DNA from: Mucilaginibacter phenanthrenivorans
GTDB taxonomy: Bacteria; Bacteroidota; Bacteroidia; Sphingobacteriales; Sphingobacteriaceae
NCBI RefSeq assembly: GCF_024721155.1
Contig: NZ_JAHVAP010000001.1
Coordinates: forward strand, 558,001 to 622,000
DNA length: 64,000 nucleotides
Direction: 5' to 3'
The position numbers and the translations under genes are program-made. Below, one piece after another: positions 1 to 6,936 of this stretch (position 1 is the stretch's first letter; each line of letters begins with the position of its first letter). Under the pieces are notes generated by a model. The model saw only the letters and a list, made by a program, of their open reading frames with translations, made no database searches and was not told where the DNA came from.

Positions 1-323
1 TCAGTTTCGTTCATCAAACGGACGAGGTCCTGCAAACCTTGTTCAATGTAGGTATATTCAGATGGCAGACGCCAATGTGTTTTTGTCTGAAAATTGATAA
101 TAAGGCGTTCGCTTAAATGCAGGCTTCTGTCTTTTACAGACAGCAGTTTTCCAACCTGCAATTCATGATTAAGGCAAGCTTCACGGTAGCGCTGATAATT
201 ATACGGAAATTCATTTTTGAATTGCAAAGCAATGCCTTTGCCCATCACGCCAACGGTGTTGACCGTATTGACGAGCGCATAGGCATTGCTTTGGAATATA
301 TCACCATATAAAATCTTAATCAT
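1..323 (-). CDS. DarG-like macrodomain protein, 5' part only
   Basis: The gene starts with ATG at 323 and runs off the left edge, so only the first 107 codons are visible. The translation begins MIKILYGDIFQSNAYALVN and continues with NTVGVMGKGIALQFK and later INFQTKTHWRLPSEYTYIE. The NTVNxxGVMGKGIAxxF phosphate-loop pattern and the INFxTKxHWR...IExGL segment are typical of the macrodomain of DarG antitoxins, which remove ADP-ribose from DNA bases modified by DarT. The start lies one base after the TAA of the upstream ThiF-like gene, so the two are almost certainly co-transcribed and probably translationally coupled. Whether a C-terminal DarG domain or a partner DarT exists cannot be seen because the gene is cut off. 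A plain macrodomain ADP-ribose hydrolase without a toxin partner is the alternative. Confidence 0.8.
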   Translation of the reverse strand, partial: MIKILYGDIFQSNAYALVNTVNTVGVMGKGIALQFKNEFPYNYQRYREACLNHELQVGKLLSVKDRSLHLSERLIINFQTKTHWRLPSEYTYIEQGLQDLVRLMNET

Positions 324-324
324 A

Positions 325-1140
325 TTAAGCTACTTTGAGGGGCTGCGTTTTGAAATCTTTAAGGTTCAGAAAAAAGCCCCGGTTAAACAATATCCCTTCC
401 CGGAAAAGTTGCCATAGGAGTGAAGCCCCGCAGTTGGCCAATGCCGAGTTGATGAACAAATCCTGTTTGGTAAGTGCCTCCGCCAATGAACAGCTCGGCG
501 TGTCATCGTCGTGTTCAGATTGTAGCAACAAATCCTTAAATTCATCGGTTACCAAAGCTAGTTTTTCAACCGGCCTGTATAGCTTGGATTCAGGTTGTTG
601 GACTTTATCCAAAGTCGACAATATGACCTGTCCGCTTGCACGGCTGTTGCCGAAATCAAGCCAGTATTTTACCCGGTTACGGCCATAATACCTTTTCGCG
701 AATGCCTTCAACACTTCGGCAATCTCAAATCTTGCTTTAGCGGTATCAACGCAGCTAATGGTAATAGTGGCGCTTCCTTTATCCACATCTTTCAGGTTAT
801 TATCGTAGCGTTCCATTTCTGCTTTCCAGTTTGTGCCAAAAAACCTGTTGATGCGGTTCACCAATGTGACCGATTTGAACTGGCCTAACTCGGACGTGGT
901 GAACAACTGCCTGCCCAGGTTCGCCCTTTCTACTTTATCATTGTCCCAAACCCTGACCATTAAACCCGGATGGTCTAGGGCAATTAAGGCGTGATTCATT
1001 CTGGCCAAAGCAGTCAGCACCTGCCCACCTGTACCACCTGCGCCGATGAGATTAACTGTTACCGGGTTATAAGGCTGTAATAGTTCCTTTTGTATGATGT
1101 GAACCGCAGTTTTTGCGGGTTCTTTTTTCTTTGCTTTCAT
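325..1140 (-). CDS. PRTRC system ThiF family protein
   Basis: This 271-aa protein has the nucleotide-binding glycine loop of the E1/ThiF/MoeB fold near its N-terminus (NLIGAGGTGGQVLTALARM, about residues 30-48), followed by VWDNDKVERANLGRQLF, a characteristic ThiF strand. It lacks an obvious CxxC zinc pair. The length and the neighbouring protein B gene match the ThiF-related member of the PRTRC (ParB-related, ThiF-related cassette) group, found on plasmids and integrative elements, whose biochemical role is not established. The start codon overlaps the stop of protein B as ATGA (1137-1140), showing translational coupling. The macrodomain gene starts immediately downstream. Confidence 0.85.
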   Translation of the reverse strand: MKAKKKEPAKTAVHIIQKELLQPYNPVTVNLIGAGGTGGQVLTALARMNHALIALDHPGLMVRVWDNDKVERANLGRQLFTTSELGQFKSVTLVNRINRFFGTNWKAEMERYDNNLKDVDKGSATITISCVDTAKARFEIAEVLKAFAKRYYGRNRVKYWLDFGNSRASGQVILSTLDKVQQPESKLYRPVEKLALVTDEFKDLLLQSEHDDDTPSCSLAEALTKQDLFINSALANCGASLLWQLFREGILFNRGFFLNLKDFKTQPLKVA

Positions 1141-1700
1141 ATAATCAGTTGCTTTAATGTAAGGCCATTTTTGCGTAGTTCATCCAGCGGAAAGTCTTTG
1201 CCTGTTTCCATCAGCGTCCGCCACAATTCTTTGGTGTCGGTTTTGGTGCTGCTTCCGCCATTGATAGAATGGCTGAAGTAGCTATTATAAAAATAGTTTT
1301 CCCATTGGCTCATAAAATCCTCTAAACAGGCATTTCGCCCGATGTCAATTTTAACGGTTCCCATGCATACATTCCCGTTATTGTAAATATTAAGGTAGGG
1401 GGCATGATGCAAGACTGTTTGCCCGTTTGGTTTAGTTTTGCCCTTTACGGCGTAAACCATTAATTTATCTGCGGAGGCTTTCCAAACCATCGCCGGGACT
1501 TTTGCCTTACCTGATGGTATGTTTAAACTGTCCACAAAAAACAAGTTGGTTTCCTTTGGCGGTGTGTACCAAAGGGCATAACCATTCGTGCCATAATTCA
1601 CATATAGGACTTTTGATGGCAAAATCCCCCGGCTTTTGAGGTAACCGCCTTTGAGTTCCTGTGTTGCCTGCAATAACTCGTTTAAGGCCGACATTTCCAT
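1137..1700 (-). CDS. PRTRC system protein B, N-terminally shortened
   Basis: The 187-aa product contains LKSRGILPSKVLYVN, LFFVDSLNIPSGKAKVPAMVWK, NVCMGTVKIDIG and WENYFYNSYFSH, which I recognise as the conserved core of PRTRC protein B. Its molecular function is unknown. The usual family protein is longer at the N-terminus. Here the frame stays open for 27 more codons upstream of the ATG, encoding family-like residues ending GQPINAHPLTL, and is then closed by TAG at 1782-1784 with no start codon. The gene therefore appears to have lost its first few dozen codons by frameshift or recombination, and the chosen ATG at 1700 may be a fallback start. No PRTRC C, E or F genes were recognised upstream. 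Confidence 0.75.
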   Translation of the reverse strand: MEMSALNELLQATQELKGGYLKSRGILPSKVLYVNYGTNGYALWYTPPKETNLFFVDSLNIPSGKAKVPAMVWKASADKLMVYAVKGKTKPNGQTVLHHAPYLNIYNNGNVCMGTVKIDIGRNACLEDFMSQWENYFYNSYFSHSINGGSSTKTDTKELWRTLMETGKDFPLDELRKNGLTLKQLII

Positions 1701-1846
1701 TAATGTAAGTGGATGGGCGTTTATCGGCTGTCCTTGCTTGCCAATGTCATAGCTTTCGCTCCGGTAAAATCCAAAATATAGCTATGGAGCCGGCATGGAT
1801 TTTTAGGGAGATGCGGCTGTTTTAAGCTGATGGTTTGATCTGTGGA

Positions 1847-2509
1847 TCACCGGTCAAAACCTGTTTGAGGATTATTGTCTTTTTGCGGATGAGGACTTAT
1901 GCGCAATGCGGACATAAGTCCCTGGATGACTGGTTCTGCCCAATTTGGTATTTTCTGGCTAATAAATTTGACTTTATCCCTTTCAATGTTCAATAAGGGT
2001 TCTTGTTCACCTATTCGATGGGTAGCATCAAGAAGAAAAACATTATCGAAGCGATGTGCGAAAAACATAAGGTTCTTTAACCCTTCGTCATAATTTAAAC
2101 GTATGCTGTGCGTATCCACAAAATGTCCGCCCTTGTTTACGCGGGATGTTACGCGGTGCATCGATTCTTTTTCGGAACTTAATAGAAAGTACATCAGGTT
2201 TACTGCATACCCTTTATTCTTGAATTGGTCGACGGTTTCCATTAATTGAAAATCCCTGAAGTTCGTTTCAAGAATAAAGTCCTTTTTGGATTTTATGGCT
2301 TTGGCAATTTGGTCCTGGAAATGGTTATTTATGAAGTAGTAAATGCCGTCTATAGGAAGGTTCTGGTAGGTATCCTGAACCTTTTGACTTTCTTTGTCGG
2401 GATCAAAAACGATCGCATCTTTATCTGAAAATTTGGCGGAATAAGTGCTTTTACCTGCTCCGTTCGGCCCCGCTACGATAATCAGTTGTTTTTTTGTGAG
2501 AACGCTCAT
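1847..2509 (-). CDS. Zeta-toxin-like P-loop kinase
   Basis: This 220-aa protein opens with a Walker A motif (VAGPNGAGKSTYSAKF, residues about 13-28), has an FDPD segment, an ILETNF segment that resembles a Walker B-type strand, and a later RVTSRVNKGGHFVD element with a conserved arginine. This layout matches the zeta-toxin/AAA_33 family; characterised zeta toxins phosphorylate UDP-N-acetylglucosamine and block cell-wall synthesis. The start overlaps the end of the preceding small gene by 59 bases, a typical arrangement for a toxin with a co-translated partner. Many Bacteroidota homologues are annotated only as P-loop ATPases, so toxicity is inferred. Confidence 0.75.
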   Translation of the reverse strand: MSVLTKKQLIIVAGPNGAGKSTYSAKFSDKDAIVFDPDKESQKVQDTYQNLPIDGIYYFINNHFQDQIAKAIKSKKDFILETNFRDFQLMETVDQFKNKGYAVNLMYFLLSSEKESMHRVTSRVNKGGHFVDTHSIRLNYDEGLKNLMFFAHRFDNVFLLDATHRIGEQEPLLNIERDKVKFISQKIPNWAEPVIQGLMSALRISPHPQKDNNPQTGFDR

Positions 2510-2750
2510 CGGTTAATTGTTTTATTACTACGGCTCTTCCCTGGTCGTCAATTCGGACCAGCTCTGAATGGTCTTTGTATTCCTGGACTAATGTGTCGGC
2601 GTCCGGGCAGATCTTTTCGTCGTAATAAGTGATGAATGAGTCTTTTGCCCATGTTTCCTTAAGTACCTGTTCCGCAACAGGATGAATCAATTCTTTAAAT
2701 TCTTCTGGTGACATATCAAAAACTGTCTTTCGTTTTATTTTAGCGCTCAT
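2451..2750 (-). CDS. Small protein upstream of zeta-like kinase, possible antitoxin
   Basis: This 99-aa, charged, soluble protein begins MSAKIKRKTVFDMSPEEFKE and has no membrane segment or recognised domain. It ends with a lysine/arginine-rich tail and overlaps the zeta-like kinase gene by 59 bases in another frame, so the two are coupled. Position and size fit the antitoxin (epsilon-like) partner of a zeta module, but the sequence does not look like the three-helix epsilon of Gram-positive plasmids. The role is inferred only from context. Confidence 0.6.
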   Translation of the reverse strand: MSAKIKRKTVFDMSPEEFKELIHPVAEQVLKETWAKDSFITYYDEKICPDADTLVQEYKDHSELVRIDDQGRAVVIKQLTDERSHKKTTDYRSGAERSR

Positions 2751-2880
2751 CAGCTTATTCCTTTTTACAAAAATAGGAATAATTGTGGTGACGGGGGTAA
2801 ATTTACTGTTTGCTGTAATAGCAAGTGGTAGCTAATTCAATAAAATATTACGCTGGAAATTTTTCAGATTAAGCGCGTAC

Positions 2881-3021
2881 CTACAGTTCCCGGATGAAGC
2901 GAACGGCTTTAGTATCGGGGTCGATTTCGACAAGCACACGCCGCCCATTGGGGTATTCATGGATGAATTGCCCCGGGATTTCGGTTGGGTGAACGGTGTA
3001 TTCGAGTTCGGCGGTTTGCAT
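2881..3021 (-). CDS. 46-aa hypothetical protein
   Basis: A short open frame starting ATG at 3021 encodes MQTAELEYTVHPTEIPGQ and continues with an FIHEYPNGRRVLVEIDPDT segment before TAG at 2881-2883. It lies 12 bases after the Toprim-like gene in the same direction. The composition is protein-like, with strand-like stretches, acidic/basic balance and no rare-residue bias. A 71-codon frame overlapping it looks out-of-frame (poly-Ser/Pro, no structure). I do not recognise a family. Confidence 0.5.
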   Translation of the reverse strand: MQTAELEYTVHPTEIPGQFIHEYPNGRRVLVEIDPDTKAVRFIREL

Positions 3022-3033
3022 CGGGTTTCAAAT

Positions 3034-3489
3034 TTAGCGTTTTTCATTTACGGGCAAGGGGTTGTTGAAAAATGTTGCTGCCTGGGGTAGTAATGCCGGA
3101 TCGTTTACGATTACGACTGTTCCCTGCTGCTGATTTTCAGTAAGCCATTCCAGGTAAGCGAAGAAGTCGTTGAACACCGATACTTCCTCAGTTTGTCCAG
3201 GAATAATGGTTAGTCCTTTTAGGCCGATGCAGGCGTGAAACTTTTGGCTGTGTACCTGCCAGCCGCCGTTTTCGTTTTGGTGGCCGGCAGCATAGAATTG
3301 TTTGCGGGTTTTCTTTTGGTCTTCGACGTAGTAATATACTTCTTTGAGCTTGCCCTGGGCTGTCTGCCAAACGCCGCGTTCCTTCAGGTATGCGGTGATG
3401 GCGGGGGTGTTGCCGAGTTCTTTGATTTCTTCAATTCGATAATGTGGCAGTTTCACGGCGTGGCGGCGTTTCCTAAATGTCAGTGTCAT
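3034..3489 (-). CDS. Toprim-domain primase fragment with degenerate active site
   Basis: The frame is open from a TTG at 3498, but the ATG at 3489 is preferred, giving 151 aa. The sequence AITAYLKERGVW, KEVYYYVEDQKKTRKQFYAAG and HACIGLKGLTIIPG follows the C-terminal half of the Toprim primases carried by Bacteroidota conjugative transposons, which normally start with a CHC2 zinc finger. Here the zinc finger is on a separate small gene upstream. In the Toprim core, the position where these proteins usually read VFEGFFDFLS is VFNDFFAYLEWL, so the expected catalytic glutamate is replaced by asparagine. The protein may be a structural remnant or a non-catalytic accessory. A hairpin sits directly upstream (3498-3524). 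Confidence 0.6.
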   Translation of the reverse strand: MTLTFRKRRHAVKLPHYRIEEIKELGNTPAITAYLKERGVWQTAQGKLKEVYYYVEDQKKTRKQFYAAGHQNENGGWQVHSQKFHACIGLKGLTIIPGQTEEVSVFNDFFAYLEWLTENQQQGTVVIVNDPALLPQAATFFNNPLPVNEKR

Positions 3490-3497
3490 ATAATACA

Positions 3498-3524
3498 AAA
3501 GGGGAACCGATGCGGCTCCCCTTT
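3498..3524 (-). terminator. Hairpin upstream of the Toprim gene
   Basis: On the minus strand AAAGGGGAGCC pairs with GGTTCCCCTTT across a five-base loop, with one G:U pair, followed by TTGTATTAT. The stem ends about eight bases before the preferred start codon at 3489. It could terminate transcription from the upstream genes, or act as a leader structure for the Toprim gene. The T-tract is weak. Confidence 0.45.
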
Positions 3525-4212
3525 AAATATTTTTGATCGGGAGTACTTCCGTCATATCCTACGATATGGGCCCGCGGGCCTGCCCCAGCGCTTTCGGCGT
3601 GTGATACGATCTCACCTTCACTGGATTTCCGGTTGTTAGCCGGTTAATGTTTTCTCCCTGTACGTCAAATAACTTTCCGTCAGCGGGCTTATTGCGAAAT
3701 TTCGCTGCCGTTGACGACGACAAAATTGGCTGGTTCGGGGACGGGGATTGGGTAGGAAGGAGGGTGGCAACCTGAAATAAAATTTGGGTTTCGCTGATTG
3801 ATGTGATTTTCAGCAGGATAGGTTTCAGTTTTAGTGATAGTAACTGATTGACATTTTGTTGAATGCACCCTAAACCGGAAATTTTATATCGTCATAAGCC
3901 ATGTTCCCCTATGCCGCAGGAATTCATTGTACAAGGAATTGGTTGTGCCGGCTTGGGTAAAGATAGGAGGTAGCAGATGGCCCGGAGCAGGATAACGGCG
4001 CCATCGGTTACGAAAAGAATGATGAAAAATAAAATGCACCTCATGTGTTTGTGTCTTGCTGCACAAATGTAGGGAGCGAAGGGTATAGATGGCTTTAAAC
4101 GGGTAAATTAAACCAGTTCGGCCCTCCTTGATAAAAGACATTCGACGGTGCGGATCAACCCACAGATTTTATTAGCGTCTGCTGTGGTTTCGCAGCGATC
4201 TTAAGATCTTCC
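3525..4212. other. Gap with only a weak small ORF
   Basis: No gene can be defended here. The best candidate is a minus-strand ORF from ATG 4044 to TGA 3892 (50 aa, beginning MRCILFFIILFVTDGAVILL), which would be a small membrane or secreted peptide. After that TGA the same frame stays open for about 110 codons, to a TAG near 3560, without any ATG. Another minus-strand frame reads YPIPVPEPANFVVVNGSE before a stop. This looks like decayed coding sequence rather than a regulatory region. Confidence 0.35.
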
Positions 4213-4416
4213 TCATTTTGGTTTATTTGCGATCCATAATTCAAATTCCGCCGGGCCGCCTTCTTTACCGCAGCCGAAGCATTTGAACATGTTTTTTTCC
4301 GGGGATACCATAAATGAACTGGATTGGTCGGGGTGGAACGGGCAGTTCCCTTTTAAGGTTTTTCTCCCTTCCAGGAGCGTGATATATTTGGAAACGATTT
4401 GGACCAGGTCTGACAT
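4213..4416 (-). CDS. Stand-alone CHC2 zinc-finger protein (primase-type)
   Basis: The frame opens at a TTG (4425), but ATG at 4416 gives a clean 67-aa protein starting MSDLVQIVSKYITLLEGR. It contains NCPFHPDQSSSF and KCFGCGKEGG, giving the C-x2-H...C-x2-C ligand set of the DnaG/CHC2 zinc ribbon that contacts single-stranded DNA templates. Full primases continue with a Toprim/RNA-polymerase domain; this one stops after the zinc ribbon. With the downstream Toprim-like fragment it looks like a split or reduced element primase. It is divergent from topB, with 122 bases between the starts. Confidence 0.75.
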   Translation of the reverse strand: MSDLVQIVSKYITLLEGRKTLKGNCPFHPDQSSSFMVSPEKNMFKCFGCGKEGGPAEFELWIANKPK

Positions 4417-4538
4417 ATATGGCAAACTTAACTATTGACTGAACACCATTAAAGATTGTTGAAAATTTCTGATTTGTTAGGAATTCATCCGCCATTATAG
4501 GTTGCGACGGTAGCGCTTATTAACTACTTTCGGCGGGT

Positions 4539-6350
4539 ATGAAAGTGATCATTGCGGAGAAGCCTTCTGTTGGGCGGGAGATTGCCAGGGTGTTCGGGGC
4601 GACGACGAAGAAGGACGGCTATATCGAAGGCAAGGGGTATACGTTCACCTGGGCTTTTGGTCATTTACTGCAACTGGCTTCGCCGCAGGAGTATGGCTAT
4701 TATGGCTGGAACGTACAAAACCTGCCGATGCTGCCGCAGAAATTTAAGCTGGCGATCCGGAAGGTGAAGTCTAAGGACGGCATGGTGGAGGACCCGGGCG
4801 TCCGTAAGCAGCTGGATATCATCAAAGCCTTGTTTGACGAGGCCACGGAGATCATTGTGGCGACGGATGCGGGGCGGGAGGGTGAGTTGATTTTCCGGTA
4901 TATTTATTATTATTTGAAATGTAAGAAGCCTTTTAAACGACTTTGGATCTCTTCGCAGACGGATGAGGCGATTAAGGATGGGTTCAGAAATTTGAAGCCG
5001 GGATCGGATTACGATACGCTGTTCAATTCTGCGCATTGCCGCTCCCAATCGGACTGGCTGGTGGGCATGAATGCCACACAGGCTTTGAGTTTGTCAGCGG
5101 GGTCACGTTCGGTGCTATCACTGGGACGGGTGCAAACGCCGACGCTGGCGATGATCTGCTTCCGCTATAACGAAAACAAAAACTTTGTTCCGGAACAGTT
5201 TTACCAGGTGAGTATTATGGTCGATAAAGAAGGGCAGGTGTTCCGGGCGATAACAGAGGAGAAATACAAAACAAAGGAGGCTGCACAACTGATTGTTGAC
5301 GGCGTTAAAGCAACCGGGAATATCTTAAGCGTTGATGCCAAACCACGCAAAGAACCGCCACCGCTTTTGCATGACTTAAGCAGCCTGCAGCAGGAAGCGA
5401 ACAAAAAGAAAGGTTTTACGGCAGACCAAACACTAACGCTTTTACAAAACCTGTATGAAAACAAGCTGGTGACTTATCCTAGGACGGGCAGCCGGTATAT
5501 CGGGGATGATGTGTTTGCAACGGTGCCCAGCCTGGTCGAAAAACTTAAAGATCATCCCGAATTCGGTAAACAGGCTAGTGTCTTAACAGAAGCTAAATTG
5601 AACAAGCGCAGTGTCAACACTAAAAAGGTGACGGATCACCACGCGATACTGACAACAGGGGAGACGCCCCGCCAGCTCTCGCCAGACCAACAGGCCATTT
5701 ACGACCTGGTCGCAGGCAGGATGCTGGAAGCCTTTCACCAGGACTGTATCAAGGAGATTACCAGGATAGTTGTGGAATCCGGCCATAAATTTATCGCCAG
5801 CGGTACAGTGATCGGCACCGCAGGCTGGCGGGCGGTCTTTAACGACCCGGATGAAGAAAAGAAGGATGAGGAAAACGCCTCGCTTCCGAAAGTTATACAA
5901 GGGGAGGACTTGCCCATCACTGAAAAGAACCTGCTGGAAAAACAGACCAAACCAAAGCCCCTCTATAACGAGGCCAGCCTCTTAAAAGCTTTGGAAACTG
6001 CCGGCAAGGAAATTGACGATGAAGAACTGCGCTATGCCATGAAGGACAGCGGGCTTGGCACACCCGCAACAAGAGCCGCCATTATAGAAACGCTTATTAA
6101 ACGGTTCTATATCGTCCGCGAAAGGAAGAACCTGGTGCCGACCCCGACGGGATTTGCCGTTTATAATGTCGTGAAAGATCACCGGATTGCGCAGGCAGAG
6201 CTGACCGGCAACTGGGAGAAAAAACTTGAAGAGATTCGCTCCGGTGCTTCGGTAACGGGATTCCAGGAGGAGATCAAAGCGTATACAAGGGCGATCACGC
6301 AGGAATTGCTGGTTGCCGGTAAGGGGATGGTGGTAGGGGCAAAGACCTGA
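4539..6350 (+). CDS. topB: DNA topoisomerase III, mobile-element type
   Basis: This 603-aa type IA topoisomerase has the Toprim start KVIIAEKPSVG (Glu7) and the acidic motif ATDAGREGELIFRY (Asp110, Glu114). Its active-site tyrosine is Tyr313 in LVTYPRTGSRYI. It passes one DNA strand through a transient break to decatenate replication or transfer intermediates. No C-terminal Cys4 zinc ribbons are present, which fits the shorter TopB carried on Bacteroidota conjugative elements rather than longer housekeeping enzymes. The adjacent PRTRC, CHC2 and Toprim genes support an integrated mobile element. A diverged, frameshifted piece of a second topB copy lies at 32204-32412. Confidence 0.95.
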   Translation: MKVIIAEKPSVGREIARVFGATTKKDGYIEGKGYTFTWAFGHLLQLASPQEYGYYGWNVQNLPMLPQKFKLAIRKVKSKDGMVEDPGVRKQLDIIKALFDEATEIIVATDAGREGELIFRYIYYYLKCKKPFKRLWISSQTDEAIKDGFRNLKPGSDYDTLFNSAHCRSQSDWLVGMNATQALSLSAGSRSVLSLGRVQTPTLAMICFRYNENKNFVPEQFYQVSIMVDKEGQVFRAITEEKYKTKEAAQLIVDGVKATGNILSVDAKPRKEPPPLLHDLSSLQQEANKKKGFTADQTLTLLQNLYENKLVTYPRTGSRYIGDDVFATVPSLVEKLKDHPEFGKQASVLTEAKLNKRSVNTKKVTDHHAILTTGETPRQLSPDQQAIYDLVAGRMLEAFHQDCIKEITRIVVESGHKFIASGTVIGTAGWRAVFNDPDEEKKDEENASLPKVIQGEDLPITEKNLLEKQTKPKPLYNEASLLKALETAGKEIDDEELRYAMKDSGLGTPATRAAIIETLIKRFYIVRERKNLVPTPTGFAVYNVVKDHRIAQAELTGNWEKKLEEIRSGASVTGFQEEIKAYTRAITQELLVAGKGMVVGAKT

Positions 6351-6463
6351 TGAACAGGTACTGAATTAATGGTGCAAATTTGTTTCTTCAGTACCTACGC
6401 TGGCTAAAAAAGTCGCTTTTTGCCCTTTAACTTTTAAAAAACGGAACAAATCTATCCCTCCAA

Positions 6464-6513
6464 AACCGCCAAAGAGGCTGCCCCCTTTTGAAGTGACAGC
6501 CTCTTTAGCGGTT
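6464..6513. terminator. Bidirectional terminator between topB and the KKDGTP gene
   Basis: AACCGCCAAAGAGGCTG at 6464-6480 is an almost perfect inverted repeat of CAGCCTCTTTAGCGGTT at 6497-6513, a 17-bp stem with one mismatch/wobble and a 16-base loop. It sits between convergent genes, so it probably serves both. Confidence 0.75.
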
Positions 6514-6518
6514 CCCTG

Positions 6519-6770
6519 TTAGCTTTTCTTTTTAGGCGCCTTGGCTGGCTTGGCTTTCTTTGCCGTATCAGCTTTTTTGTTTGCCTTATAACGCATGTCA
6601 GGTGTCCCGTCCTTTTTTAGTGGTGGCTTGGCTGCTTTGTTTTCCTTAAAGCGCTTGTCCGGTGTCCCGTCCTTCTTTAAGTGCTTTTTTGCGGTGTCGG
6701 CTTTGAACGCATACACCGGCGTATTGTGTGCCTGTGTCAATGTCGCAAAGCAAATCATCAATGCGGTCAT
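6519..6770 (-). CDS. Small secreted lysine-rich repeat protein
   Basis: The frame extends to a TTG at 6842, but ATG 6770 gives an 83-aa protein starting with a good signal peptide (MTALMICFATLTQAHNTP). The mature part holds two copies of a 14-15 residue unit, LKKDGTPDKRFKENKA and LKKDGTPDMRYKANKK, followed by an Ala/Lys/Pro tail. The mature protein is very basic. I know of similar KKDGTPD-repeat small proteins in soil Bacteroidota, without a known function. It sits between topB and the xylan cluster, facing topB. Confidence 0.7.
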   Translation of the reverse strand: MTALMICFATLTQAHNTPVYAFKADTAKKHLKKDGTPDKRFKENKAAKPPLKKDGTPDMRYKANKKADTAKKAKPAKAPKKKS

Positions 6771-6936
6771 AAGTGTGAATAAACCAGACAAATAGCTATC
6801 GGGTATTTGATTCAGATAATTATTTAGTTTGAATTTTAACAAACAGAAGGCTATTTAGCCCGGGTTTTACCTTTAGGCAGGTGCCTCCTTTTGAAATACC
6901 CATCCATCTAAATTGCGTTTTCTTTAACTAAACAGG

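Noticed and set aside
117..311. Plus-strand 64-aa ORF at the left edge
   Set aside because: It is the antisense shadow of the macrodomain gene, which has clear family motifs.
2832..3047. 71-aa minus-strand ORF
   Set aside because: It overlaps the 46-aa frame; its serine/proline-rich translation looks out of frame.
3235..3639. Plus-strand 134-aa ORF
   Set aside because: It is antisense to the Toprim-like gene and cysteine/valine rich without any domain.
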